This document shows, piece after piece, positions 13,887 to 20,633 of a DNA stretch of 20,984 nucleotides. The notes below the pieces were generated by a model that was not told the DNA's origin, did not search any database, and saw only the letters and a program-made list of their open reading frames with translations. The position numbers were made by a program, and so were the translations under genes. Every line of letters begins with the position of its first letter. Position 1 is the stretch's first letter. Location: assembly GCA_036395835.1 (NCBI GenBank), contig DASWCW010000031.1, forward strand, positions 1 through 20,984, written 5' to 3'. Source of the DNA: AP-16 sp036395835 (GTDB lineage: Bacteria > Pseudomonadota > Alphaproteobacteria > Rhizobiales > Xanthobacteraceae).

Positions 13887-15018
13887 GCAAGCCGCCGTGC
13901 TGATCGCGGCCGTGTCGGGCCGTGCGCTCGCCGCCTCGGCGCGCCGGGCGGGATTGGTTCCGCTGGTTGCCGATTGCTTCGGCGACGATGACACGCTGGC
14001 GTTGGCGCATGCCCACGTACATCTCGATCTCGATGCCGGGCGCGGCATCGATGCCGAGAAACTACTGCAGGGTCTGGAGCTGCTCGCCGCGTCGCATGAT
14101 CCGATTGGGGTCGTATGCGGCACCGGGTTCGAGGATCGGCCGAGCCTGCTCGCCCGCATCGCGCGACGATGGCGGCTTCTCGGCAATGCTCCGGAAACGA
14201 TTGCGCGTCTGAAGGATCCGGTATCCTTCGCGGCGCTCTGCCGCGACTGTGCCGTTCCGCATCCGCAGACGAGCATCGATCCGCCCACCGAGATGGCCGG
14301 CTGGGTCGCCAAGCGCGCGGGCGGCGCCGGCGGCACGCATGTGCGAACCTCGACCAATCGTAACGAAGACTGCGGCACGATGTACTACCAGCGTCGCGTC
14401 GCCGGCAGTCCGGTCTCCGTGCTGGTGCTGGGCAATGGCCGCTCGGCGATCATGCTCGGACTCAGCGCCCAATGGACATCAGCCGCAAAAGGCCGCCCGT
14501 TTCGTTACGGCGGCGCGGTTCGGCCTGCCGCGTTGTGTCCGCAGCTCAGCGCCGACTTGACCACTGCGGTCGAGCGTCTCGCCGCCGCGGTGCCGCTCAC
14601 CGGCCTCAGCAGCTTCGACTTCATGGTCGGCCACGACGCGTTCTGGCTGCTCGAGATCAATCCCCGGCCCGGCGCGACCCTGGATATTTTCGAGCCGGAC
14701 GAGGGTTCCCTGTTCGGATTGCATGTGGCCGGCTGCGAAGGCGTGCTTCCCGCGACACCGCCGAAGTTGGTGGGTGCGGCGGCGGCGTGCATCGTCTACG
14801 CTGATCGCGATATCCTGTCGGTGCCGGCATTGGACTGGCCGGCCTGGGCCGCCGATCGCCAAAGACCCGCGAGCTCGGTCAGAGCCGGAGATCCCTTTTG
14901 CACCGTGTTTGCCCGCGCGCCGGCCGCGGCCGAGGCCGGGCAAATCGTCAAGCAAAGAGCTGCGGCCATTCTGGCAATGCTGGATGCGCGTCTCCATGAT
15001 GAACTCGCCGCGAATTAG
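13879..15018 (+). CDS. ATP-grasp ligase of the H4MPT/methylofuran gene cluster
   Basis: 379 residues, ATP-grasp fold of the carboxylate-amine ligase type. The central and C-terminal part shows VAKRAGGAGGTHVR (nucleotide loop), MYYQRRVAG, SSFDFMVGHDAFWLLEINPRPGAT with metal ligands E259 and N261, and a C-terminal tail. Homologues sit beside mch in other methylotrophs and have no proven reaction. Because methanofuran synthesis needs a ligase that joins glutamate to the tyrosine/tyramine part (archaeal MfnD is also ATP-grasp), that step is a reasonable guess. It overlaps mtdB by 8 bases and mch by 23, placing it firmly in this operon. Confidence 0.85.
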   Translation: MPEQAAVLIAAVSGRALAASARRAGLVPLVADCFGDDDTLALAHAHVHLDLDAGRGIDAEKLLQGLELLAASHDPIGVVCGTGFEDRPSLLARIARRWRLLGNAPETIARLKDPVSFAALCRDCAVPHPQTSIDPPTEMAGWVAKRAGGAGGTHVRTSTNRNEDCGTMYYQRRVAGSPVSVLVLGNGRSAIMLGLSAQWTSAAKGRPFRYGGAVRPAALCPQLSADLTTAVERLAAAVPLTGLSSFDFMVGHDAFWLLEINPRPGATLDIFEPDEGSLFGLHVAGCEGVLPATPPKLVGAAAACIVYADRDILSVPALDWPAWAADRQRPASSVRAGDPFCTVFARAPAAAEAGQIVKQRAAAILAMLDARLHDELAAN

Positions 15019-15967
15019 CTTGAATGCCCGGGCGGCGGCACTGATCGAGCAAGTGCGATCGGATTCGGCGGAGCTCCGCGTCGCCGTCGACAAAGGCGAG
15101 CTCGGTGAAATGTTGATCGACGCCGGGAGTCGATGCGAGGGCAGCATCGCCGCGGGTCTGCGCCTCGCTCGGATCTGCATGGGCGGGCTCGGAAGGGTCG
15201 AGATCACGGCCAGCGCCGAGACCCCGAATTGGCCTTGGACGCTGATCGTGCGCTCCTCGCATTCGGTCACGGCGTGCCTTGCCAGCCAATACGCGGGCTG
15301 GAAATTGTCGCACGGTACCGGCAAGGACGCGTTCTTTGCGCTCGGCTCCGGACCCGCCCGGGCGCTGGCGCGCAAGGAGCCGCTGTTCGCCGAAATCGCG
15401 TATCGCGACGAGGCGGAGACGGCGGCACTGGTCCTGGAGAGCAGCCGCCCGCCTCCGGCCGCAATCGTGAGCAAGGTCGCGGAGGACTGCGGGCTCGCGC
15501 CGGACCGCCTGCGCTTCCTCTATGCTCCGACCCAAAGCCTCGCCGGCGGCGTGCAAGTGGTGGCGCGGGTCCTGGAAGTTGCTCTGCACAAGACCCATGA
15601 GCTCAAGTTCCCGCTCGATCGCATCGCCGACGGCATGGGAGCTGCACCGCTCTCGCCGCCCCATCCGGACTTCGTCGTCGCGATGGGCCGCACCAACGAC
15701 GCGATCATCTACGGCGGCCGCGTTCATCTGTTCGTGAAGGGGCCGGCAACCGACGCGCAGGAGCTTGCCGAACAGCTGCCGAGCCGGCGTTCGCGCGATT
15801 ATGGCCGACCGTTCGCGGAGATCTTTGCGGGCTTCAACCGGGATTTTTATGCCATCGACCCGATGCTGTTCGCGCCCGCCGCGGTGATCGTCACCGCGCT
15901 CGAAACCGGCGAGAGTTTTCACGCCGGCGGTCTCGACCTGAGCCTGCTCGATGCCGCATTCCGGTGA
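14996..15967 (+). CDS. mch: methenyl-H4MPT cyclohydrolase
   Basis: 323 residues, normal for Mch, which hydrolyses methenyl-H4MPT to N5-formyl-H4MPT. Family segments include SLNARAAALIEQV, DAGSRCEGSIAAGLRLARICMGGLG, VRSSHSVTACLASQYAGWKL, GSGPARALARKE, PDRLRFLYAPTQSLAGGVQVVARVLEVALHK, GAAPLSPPHPDF, MGRTNDAIIYGG and FYAIDPMLFAPA. Two adjacent ATG codons (14996, 14999) are equally acceptable starts; both lie within the end of the ATP-grasp gene, so translation is coupled. The end overlaps the next gene by 17 bases. Confidence 0.96.
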   Translation: MMNSPRISLNARAAALIEQVRSDSAELRVAVDKGELGEMLIDAGSRCEGSIAAGLRLARICMGGLGRVEITASAETPNWPWTLIVRSSHSVTACLASQYAGWKLSHGTGKDAFFALGSGPARALARKEPLFAEIAYRDEAETAALVLESSRPPPAAIVSKVAEDCGLAPDRLRFLYAPTQSLAGGVQVVARVLEVALHKTHELKFPLDRIADGMGAAPLSPPHPDFVVAMGRTNDAIIYGGRVHLFVKGPATDAQELAEQLPSRRSRDYGRPFAEIFAGFNRDFYAIDPMLFAPAAVIVTALETGESFHAGGLDLSLLDAAFR

Positions 15968-16901
15968 CGCGCTCGCCGCCGACGGCGGCACTTCCTCGCT
16001 GTCGATCGCGCTGGTCGCGGACCGGCCGGACTGGCACGTGCGTGAGCTCGGCAAGGCGCTGGCCGGCTTGGGCGCGCGCGCGGTTTGCGTTGAGCTCACC
16101 GCATGCGGTTTCGACACGCAAAACCCGTCCGGGCTGAACATCGCCGGGTTTCGCGACCGGCTGCCGAACGCGGTTCTGGTCCGCTCCATGGCGGGCGGCA
16201 GCTTCGAGGCGGTGACCTTGCGGCTCGGGATCCTGCATGCATTGCGCGAAAACGGCGTTGCGGTCGTCAACGATGCGCGCGCGATCGAGCGCTGCGTCGA
16301 CAAATCGGCGACGAGCTTTGTGCTGGCGCGGGCCGGTATCGCCACGCCGGCGACCTGGGCGATCGAATCGGCGGAAGCCGCCGCCGCGATCGTGCGGCGC
16401 GAGACCGGCGCGGGCCCGCTGGTGCTAAAACCGTTGTTCGGGTCCCAGGGGCGCGGGTTGCGGCTGATCCGCTACGAGCACGATCTGCCGGATCCCGGAG
16501 TCGTGAAGGGCGTCTATTATCTGCAACGCTACGTCGGGGTCGAGCGCGACGGTTTTCGCGATTTTCGCCTGCTGGTCTCCCGCGGTCGGGTCGTCACCGC
16601 GATGATGCGCCACTCGATGAGCTGGATCACCAACCTCAAGCGAGGGGGGCGGCCGGTGGCAGCCGTGGTCGATGCGCCGATGAAGGCGCTCGCGCTCGAT
16701 GCGGCGGCCGCAGTCGGCGCCGATTTTGCCGGCGTCGACATCGTGCACGATGCGGACGGGCGTCCGACCGTGCTCGAAGTCAACAGCATGCCGGCGTGGT
16801 CGGGACTGCAGAGGGTCACGAGCGCCAATATTGCCGCAATCCTCGCCGCCGACCTTATCGCCATCCTCGGCGCCCGGGTCGGGCGGGGAGCGGCCGGGTG
16901 A
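15951..16901 (+). CDS. RimK-family alpha-L-glutamate ligase-like ATP-grasp protein
   Basis: 316 residues of the RimK/MptN/CofF ATP-grasp group: an N-terminal preATP domain (SIALVADRPDWHVRELGKAL), VVNDARAIERCVDKSATSFVLARAGIATP, the ATP loop VLKPLFGSQGRGL, YYLQRYVG, RDFRLLVSRGRVV, and the metal site VLEVNSMPAWSGLQ with E276 and N278. Relatives attach glutamate to H4MPT (tetrahydrosarcinapterin), F420 or ribosomal S6. In methylotrophs it probably adds glutamate to H4MPT or lengthens the polyglutamate tail of methylofuran; sequence alone does not say which. Overlaps mch by 17 bases and the CitG-like gene by four. Confidence 0.87.
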   Translation: MPHSGDALAADGGTSSLSIALVADRPDWHVRELGKALAGLGARAVCVELTACGFDTQNPSGLNIAGFRDRLPNAVLVRSMAGGSFEAVTLRLGILHALRENGVAVVNDARAIERCVDKSATSFVLARAGIATPATWAIESAEAAAAIVRRETGAGPLVLKPLFGSQGRGLRLIRYEHDLPDPGVVKGVYYLQRYVGVERDGFRDFRLLVSRGRVVTAMMRHSMSWITNLKRGGRPVAAVVDAPMKALALDAAAAVGADFAGVDIVHDADGRPTVLEVNSMPAWSGLQRVTSANIAAILAADLIAILGARVGRGAAG

Positions 16902-17764
16902 AGATTCTCTCCGAGCGCATCGCGGCGGCGTTCACGGCTTCGTGTCGCGACGAGATCCACGCCCCCAAACCGGGAAACGTGCATGTCTTGTCGCCGGCCG
17001 GCCGCAAAACGCCGGAGGATTTTCTGCGCAGCGCGGCGGCGGCGGCGGCGCCGCTCACCGCCCCGGGCACGCGGGTGGGCCGGCGCATTTTCGATGCCGT
17101 GGAATCCGCGCGGGCGGCGGTCGCCGCCCGCAACACCAATCTGGGCATCATCCTGCTGTGCGCTCCGCTGGCAGCGGCGGCTGAGAAGAACACGGCGGAT
17201 CTGCCCGAGGCGGTCGCACGCGTGCTTCGGGAACTCGACGTCGCGGACACCGAGCTCGCGTTCCGCGCGATCGTGGCGGCCGCGCCCGGGGGTCTCGGCC
17301 GCGCCGAGCGGCACGACGTCTTCGGACCAGCGACCGTCACGTTGCGGCAAGCCATGGCCGAGGCGGCGGATCGCGACCGCATCGCGCGACAATACGCGGC
17401 GGATTTCGAGGACGTCTTCACGTTGGGGGAACCGGTTCTCGAAGCGGCCCTCGTCCGCGGCAACGAGCGCAAATGGGCGACGCTGTCGGTCTTCCTCGGC
17501 TTTCTTTCGACGTTTTGCGACAGCCATATCGTCCGCGAGCATGGCAACGCAATCGCCAAAGAGGTTCGGCGCGCCGCAGCGACCTTGCTGGAGCAGTTCA
17601 ACGCCGCACGCGACCCCGCCGAGGTCCTGCCGGAGCTGCTGGCGTACGATCGCTCGCTCAAAGCGCGATCGATCAATCCCGGCACCAGCGCGGACCTTAC
17701 CGTCGCGACGCTGTTCGCGAATCGGCTACGGAACATCTTGCCGTTCGCCCGCAACAATGATTGA
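16898..17764 (+). CDS. triphosphoribosyl-dephospho-CoA synthase (CitG/MdcB)-like protein
   Basis: 288 residues with the marks of the CitG superfamily: EIHAPKPGNVH at 19-29, a helical body with NTNLGIILLCAPL, and APGGLGRAERHDV, then a C-terminal GTSADLTVATLF. True CitG/MdcB make the triphosphoribosyl-dephospho-CoA precursor of citrate or malonate lyase prosthetic groups by forming an alpha-ribosyl bond. No lyase genes are near; instead it lies in a cofactor operon. I infer a related ribosyl-transfer step in H4MPT synthesis as a possibility. The GTG start overlaps the upstream stop (GTGA), with GGGGAG at seven bases. Confidence 0.85.
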   Translation: MKILSERIAAAFTASCRDEIHAPKPGNVHVLSPAGRKTPEDFLRSAAAAAAPLTAPGTRVGRRIFDAVESARAAVAARNTNLGIILLCAPLAAAAEKNTADLPEAVARVLRELDVADTELAFRAIVAAAPGGLGRAERHDVFGPATVTLRQAMAEAADRDRIARQYAADFEDVFTLGEPVLEAALVRGNERKWATLSVFLGFLSTFCDSHIVREHGNAIAKEVRRAAATLLEQFNAARDPAEVLPELLAYDRSLKARSINPGTSADLTVATLFANRLRNILPFARNND

Positions 17765-17915
17765 CTTTGCCGAGCGGGACGAGCTTCCGCAGCTATCCGG
17801 CTAACCGGTCCGGCATCTCCTGTCGGACGCTGACAACAAGGGTAGCCATTCTGCCGGTCGACGGAGATCTCGCCGTCGGCGAGGCGTCGCTTTTCCTCGG
17901 GAGGAGTGTTGGCAA
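17765..17915 (+). promoter_or_regulatory. fae leader region with strong ribosome binding site
   Basis: The 151 bases between the CitG-like gene and fae are the only sizeable gap in the plus-strand cluster. They end with GGGAGGAG at 17899-17906, nine bases from the fae ATG, the strongest ribosome site in the window. A short stem GACGG...CCGTC surrounds GAGATCTC at about 17860-17878. This fits a separate promoter or leader giving high fae expression, but I see no convincing -35/-10 pair. Confidence 0.5.
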
Positions 17916-18422
17916 ATGGCAAAGATCACGAAACTCTGCGTCGGTGAATCGCTCGTCGGCGACGGCAACGAGGTCGCCCATATCGATCTGCTGATCGGAC
18001 CGCGCGGAAGCGCAGCCGAGACCGCATTCGCGAATGCCTTGACGAACAACAAGGACGGCTTCACCTCGCTGCTGGCGTTGGTGGCCCCAAACCTGGCCTG
18101 CAAGCCCTCGACCGTGCTGTTCAACAAGGTGACGATCAAGGGCGCCAAGCAGGCCGTGCAGATGTTCGGGCCGGCGCAGCACGCGGTCGCCAAGGCGGTC
18201 GCCGACAGCGTCGCCGAGGGTGTGATCCCGGAATCCGAGGCGGATGATCTATTCTGCTGCGTCGGCGTGTTCATCCATTGGGAAGCGAAGGACGACAAGA
18301 AGATCCAGGATTTCAACTATCGCGCCACGAAGGAGGCGATCGCCCGCGCGGTGGCGGGCGAACCCAGGGCCTCGCAAGTGGTTGCCCAACGCGACAAGGT
18401 CAAGCATCCGTTCGCCGCCTAG
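17916..18422 (+). CDS. fae: formaldehyde-activating enzyme
   Basis: 168 residues, close to the usual 170. It speeds the condensation of formaldehyde with H4MPT to methylene-H4MPT in the cytoplasm and is typically one of the most abundant proteins of methylotrophs. Highly characteristic segments: VGESLVGDGNEVAHIDLLIGPR with the catalytic H22, LLALVAPNLACKPSTVLFNKVTIK, MFGPAQHAVAKAVADSV, and CCVGVFIHWEA. Preceded by a strong GGGAGGAG ribosome site. Its 3' end faces the HisA-like gene, with a hairpin between the stop codons. Confidence 0.98.
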   Translation: MAKITKLCVGESLVGDGNEVAHIDLLIGPRGSAAETAFANALTNNKDGFTSLLALVAPNLACKPSTVLFNKVTIKGAKQAVQMFGPAQHAVAKAVADSVAEGVIPESEADDLFCCVGVFIHWEAKDDKKIQDFNYRATKEAIARAVAGEPRASQVVAQRDKVKHPFAA

Positions 18423-18453
18423 GCCGCAGTCGTGCGAGATCGGTAAGAACCAA

Positions 18454-18477
18454 GGAAGGGGGCTATGACCCCCTTCC
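18454..18477. terminator. hairpin terminator between fae and HisA-like gene
   Basis: A perfect 9-bp inverted repeat, GGAAGGGGG-CTATGA-CCCCCTTCC. The six-base loop contains the stop codon of the minus-strand HisA-like gene. Read on the minus strand the stem is followed by TTGGTTCTT, moderately T-rich; on the plus side there is no T-tract. It probably ends both converging transcripts, acting as terminator or 3' stabiliser. Confidence 0.7.
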
Positions 18478-19188
18478 GCCGGCGTAGGCACGGCTGCGGC
18501 GCAGCACGGCAATGTCTTGCCCGCTGAGTGTGCCGTCGTGAAGGCAGGAAGCGACGAGCGCTCCCGCAACGCCGGCGCGTGTGAGATCGACAAGATCGGC
18601 GGCGCCGCGAATGCCGCCGGCGGCATATAGTTTTCGTTTTCCCGCGGGAGCGCGGATCGCAGCGATGCGCGCAAGATCCGGGCCCGTGCCGCTGCCGACG
18701 CGCGCCAGCGTCATGACAATGACGCGATCGGGCCACGCGTCCGGCTCCCCTAGCAGCGCCGGGGCCCCGATAAAATCATCGCCGCGGAAATCGAGCGAGA
18801 GCACCACGCGCGGGTCGCCGGAGAGGCGCCGCAGGAGCGTGACATCCGTCTGCGTCTCGCTGCCGAGCACCAGATGGCCAAAGCCTGCATCGAGCCAATC
18901 GCGCGCCGCGGCGGGATCGGCGATGCCGCTGTCGACCCATAATTCCAAATCGAGCTCGGATCGCAGCCGGCGCAGCACGGCGCGATGGTCGCCAGTGCCA
19001 GCGATCGCATCGAGATCGGCCACATAGAATCGCTCGAAGGGGCCGATGCCCAGCAATCCACGCGCCACCTCGAGCGGATCGCTGCTGGGCGACAGCGGCG
19101 TGGTAATGGGCCGATAGCGCGCGCGCTCCCCCCTGCGGGCGCGCACGACCGATCCGGCCATCAGATCGAGTACCGGAATGACCTCCAT
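18463..19188 (-). CDS. HisA/HisF-related TIM-barrel protein of the H4MPT cluster
   Basis: 241 residues resembling phosphoribosyl-formimino isomerase HisA: IPVLDLMAGSVVRARRGER at the start, FYVADLDAIAG, LWVDSGIADP, LVLGSET, VLSLDFRGDDF, VIVMTLARVGSGTGPD and the phosphate-binding end LYAAGGIRGAADL...GVAGALVASCLHDG. It belongs to the HisA-related group restricted mainly to methanogens and H4MPT-using methylotrophs, whose reaction is not established; a role with a sugar-phosphate or furan intermediate of H4MPT or methanofuran synthesis is likely. ATG at 19188 preferred; a TTG six codons upstream is possible, neither has a good ribosome site. The last bases form one arm and the loop of a terminator hairpin. 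Confidence 0.88.
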   Translation of the reverse strand: MEVIPVLDLMAGSVVRARRGERARYRPITTPLSPSSDPLEVARGLLGIGPFERFYVADLDAIAGTGDHRAVLRRLRSELDLELWVDSGIADPAAARDWLDAGFGHLVLGSETQTDVTLLRRLSGDPRVVLSLDFRGDDFIGAPALLGEPDAWPDRVIVMTLARVGSGTGPDLARIAAIRAPAGKRKLYAAGGIRGAADLVDLTRAGVAGALVASCLHDGTLSGQDIAVLRRSRAYAGGRGS

Positions 19189-19266
19189 GGTTCGCGTCTT
19201 GTCCAAGCGAGCGATGCCGGGTGTATTCTGCCCCGGACGCTATCATACGGGCGGCGCGGTCGGGAC

Positions 19267-20301
19267 ATGGCTTCCGTGGTCGGATGGGACATCGGCGGCG
19301 CGCATCTCAAGGCGGCGCGCGCCGAGGACGGCCGTATTGTCGAAGCGGTGCAGGTCGCATCTCCGCTCCGGCTGGGTCTCGGGGCGCTCGCGGAGGCTTT
19401 TGCGCAAGCCAAGCCGAAAATGGGCAAGGCCGATCGCCACGCCTGCACCATGACCGGAGAACTGGCCGACACGTTTGCGTCCCGGACCGACGGGGTCGAG
19501 CAGCTGGCGGCGGCAGCCGCGCGCGCGCTCGGCCCGCAACCCATCGTGCTCTATGCCGGCCGCGCGGGTTTCATCGCACCGCAGGCGGCGGTGCGCCACG
19601 TCGAGGACATCGCTTCGGCAAACTGGCACGCGACTGCGGCGCTGATTGCGAAGCGTCAGGGCACCGCGCTGCTGATCGACATGGGATCGACCACGACTGA
19701 CCTCGTTCCGGTTGCGGCGGGCGCGATTGCGGCGCGCGGCTATACCGATGCCGAGCGGCTCGCTTGCGGAGAGTTGGTGTACACCGGGCTGGTGCGAAGC
19801 TTCGTCATGGCGCTCGCCGAACACGCACCGGTCGCCGGCAGCTGGACGCCATTGGTCCGTGAGAATTTCGCCAACATGGCCGACGTTCACCGGTTGCTGG
19901 AGAGCTTGCCGGAAGGCGTCGACCAGATGCCGACCGCGGACGGCCGCCCCAAGACGCGCGCCGCCTCGCGCTCTCGGCTCGCGCGCATGGTCGGGCGCGA
20001 TGCCCAGGACGGCCAAGATTGGATCGCGCTGGCGCGATGGTTCGCCGAGGCCCAGATCCGCAGCATCACCGACGCGATCATGCTGATCCTGTCCCGGGGA
20101 GATTTGCCCGCCGCGGCGCCGGTGGTCGCAGCCGGCATCGGCCGCGCCGTCATCGGCGAAGTCGCCCGCCGCTTCGGCCGAACCTGCATCGGCTTCGAGA
20201 ATCTGCTCGACGCCGCGCCCGGTGCCCGCACGGGGGCCTCCCATTGCGCGCCGGCGGCGGCGCTCGCCTTGCTGGCGTCGCAGCGCGACATGGCGTTATG
20301 A
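19267..20301 (+). CDS. H4MPT-linked C1 transfer pathway protein, hydantoinase/oxoprolinase-like (ASKHA fold)
   Basis: 344 residues. The N-terminal VVGWDIGGAHLKAA and the internal LLIDMGSTTTDLVPV (DMGSTTTD at 138-145) are the two phosphate-binding loops of the actin-like ATPase/hydantoinase fold; YTDAERLACGELVYTGLVR and VVAAGIGRAVIGEVARR follow. The family is known as a 'probable H4MPT-linked C1 transfer pathway protein' and is related to archaeal proteins, among them, as far as I recall, the enzyme (MfnF) that joins the furan and phenol parts of methanofuran. I therefore favour methylofuran synthesis, not proven. Divergent from the HisA-like gene with 78 bases between; its stop overlaps an ATG that opens the broken secreted-protein gene. 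Confidence 0.88.
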   Translation: MASVVGWDIGGAHLKAARAEDGRIVEAVQVASPLRLGLGALAEAFAQAKPKMGKADRHACTMTGELADTFASRTDGVEQLAAAAARALGPQPIVLYAGRAGFIAPQAAVRHVEDIASANWHATAALIAKRQGTALLIDMGSTTTDLVPVAAGAIAARGYTDAERLACGELVYTGLVRSFVMALAEHAPVAGSWTPLVRENFANMADVHRLLESLPEGVDQMPTADGRPKTRAASRSRLARMVGRDAQDGQDWIALARWFAEAQIRSITDAIMLILSRGDLPAAAPVVAAGIGRAVIGEVARRFGRTCIGFENLLDAAPGARTGASHCAPAAALALLASQRDMAL

Positions 20302-20474
20302 GATCGCATATGCCTCACGGCTCGCTCCGGACACCTCTCCCCTTGAGGGGGAGGGAGCCAGCTGGGGGACGTCCTCAGCCAACGATTTTGGCCGCGGCTG
20401 TTGTTTTCGCCGCAGTGCTCTGGTCGTCCGCGGCGCAGGCGCAGCGGATCGACACCGAGCATCTGTTCGGATTC
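20298..20474 (+). pseudogene. 5' remnant of a secreted-protein gene, cut at an apparent integration junction
   Basis: ATG at 20298 overlaps the preceding stop (ATGA). The frame reads a basic n-region, a hydrophobic core ILAAAVVFAAVLW, then SSAAQAQ as signal peptidase site and mature start RIDTEHLFGF. I believe from memory that this mature start is shared by a family of secreted Hyphomicrobiales proteins that go on with TEGxD; here the similarity stops after GGATTC at 20474 and is replaced by SPCHRCSR and lower-GC sequence. The frame stays open into the integrase. A short CT/GA-rich hairpin (20335-20355) lies inside the n-region and may be an inserted repeat, in which case the true start could be the TTG at 20388. 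Confidence 0.55.
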
Positions 20475-20633
20475 AGTCCCTGCCATAGGTGCTCAAGAGC
20501 GGTCTCCCGCGATCACCAAACTTGTTCTCCCGGCAGAATCAACATATACCACGTTACGAAGGTGAGCGCCGGCGATCAATGGTGGTCACCATTGTCCTTC
20601 CCGAGAGCTTACCAAAGGCCAGAAAAACCCTCC
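20475..20633. other. junction region upstream of integrase, lower GC
   Basis: 159 bases between the broken gene and the integrase start. Base composition falls here (for example around 20530-20560 and 20610-20630), unlike the chromosomal genes to the left. A perfect inverted repeat AATGGTG-GT-CACCATT sits at 20578-20593. No separate gene is supported, though the frame from 20298 has no stop here. It probably holds the attachment site and integrase control region. Confidence 0.45.

Noticed and set aside
16103..16897. Long frame joined to the CitG-like gene upstream
   Set aside because: Arginine-rich out-of-frame readout of the RimK-like gene; the CitG family begins at the GTG at 16898 with a good ribosome site.
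17793..18316. Minus-strand frames opposite fae
   Set aside because: Shadow of a strongly conserved gene, no ribosome site, no recognisable features.
18985..19266. Longer N-terminus for the ASKHA-fold protein
   Set aside because: The extra part is antisense to the HisA-like gene; the family begins at VVGWDIGG.
20455..20500. tRNA gene remnant at the integrase junction
   Set aside because: The T-loop-like TTCGGATTC has no matching stem upstream, and the stretch reads as a secreted-protein frame; kept only as a possible attachment core.
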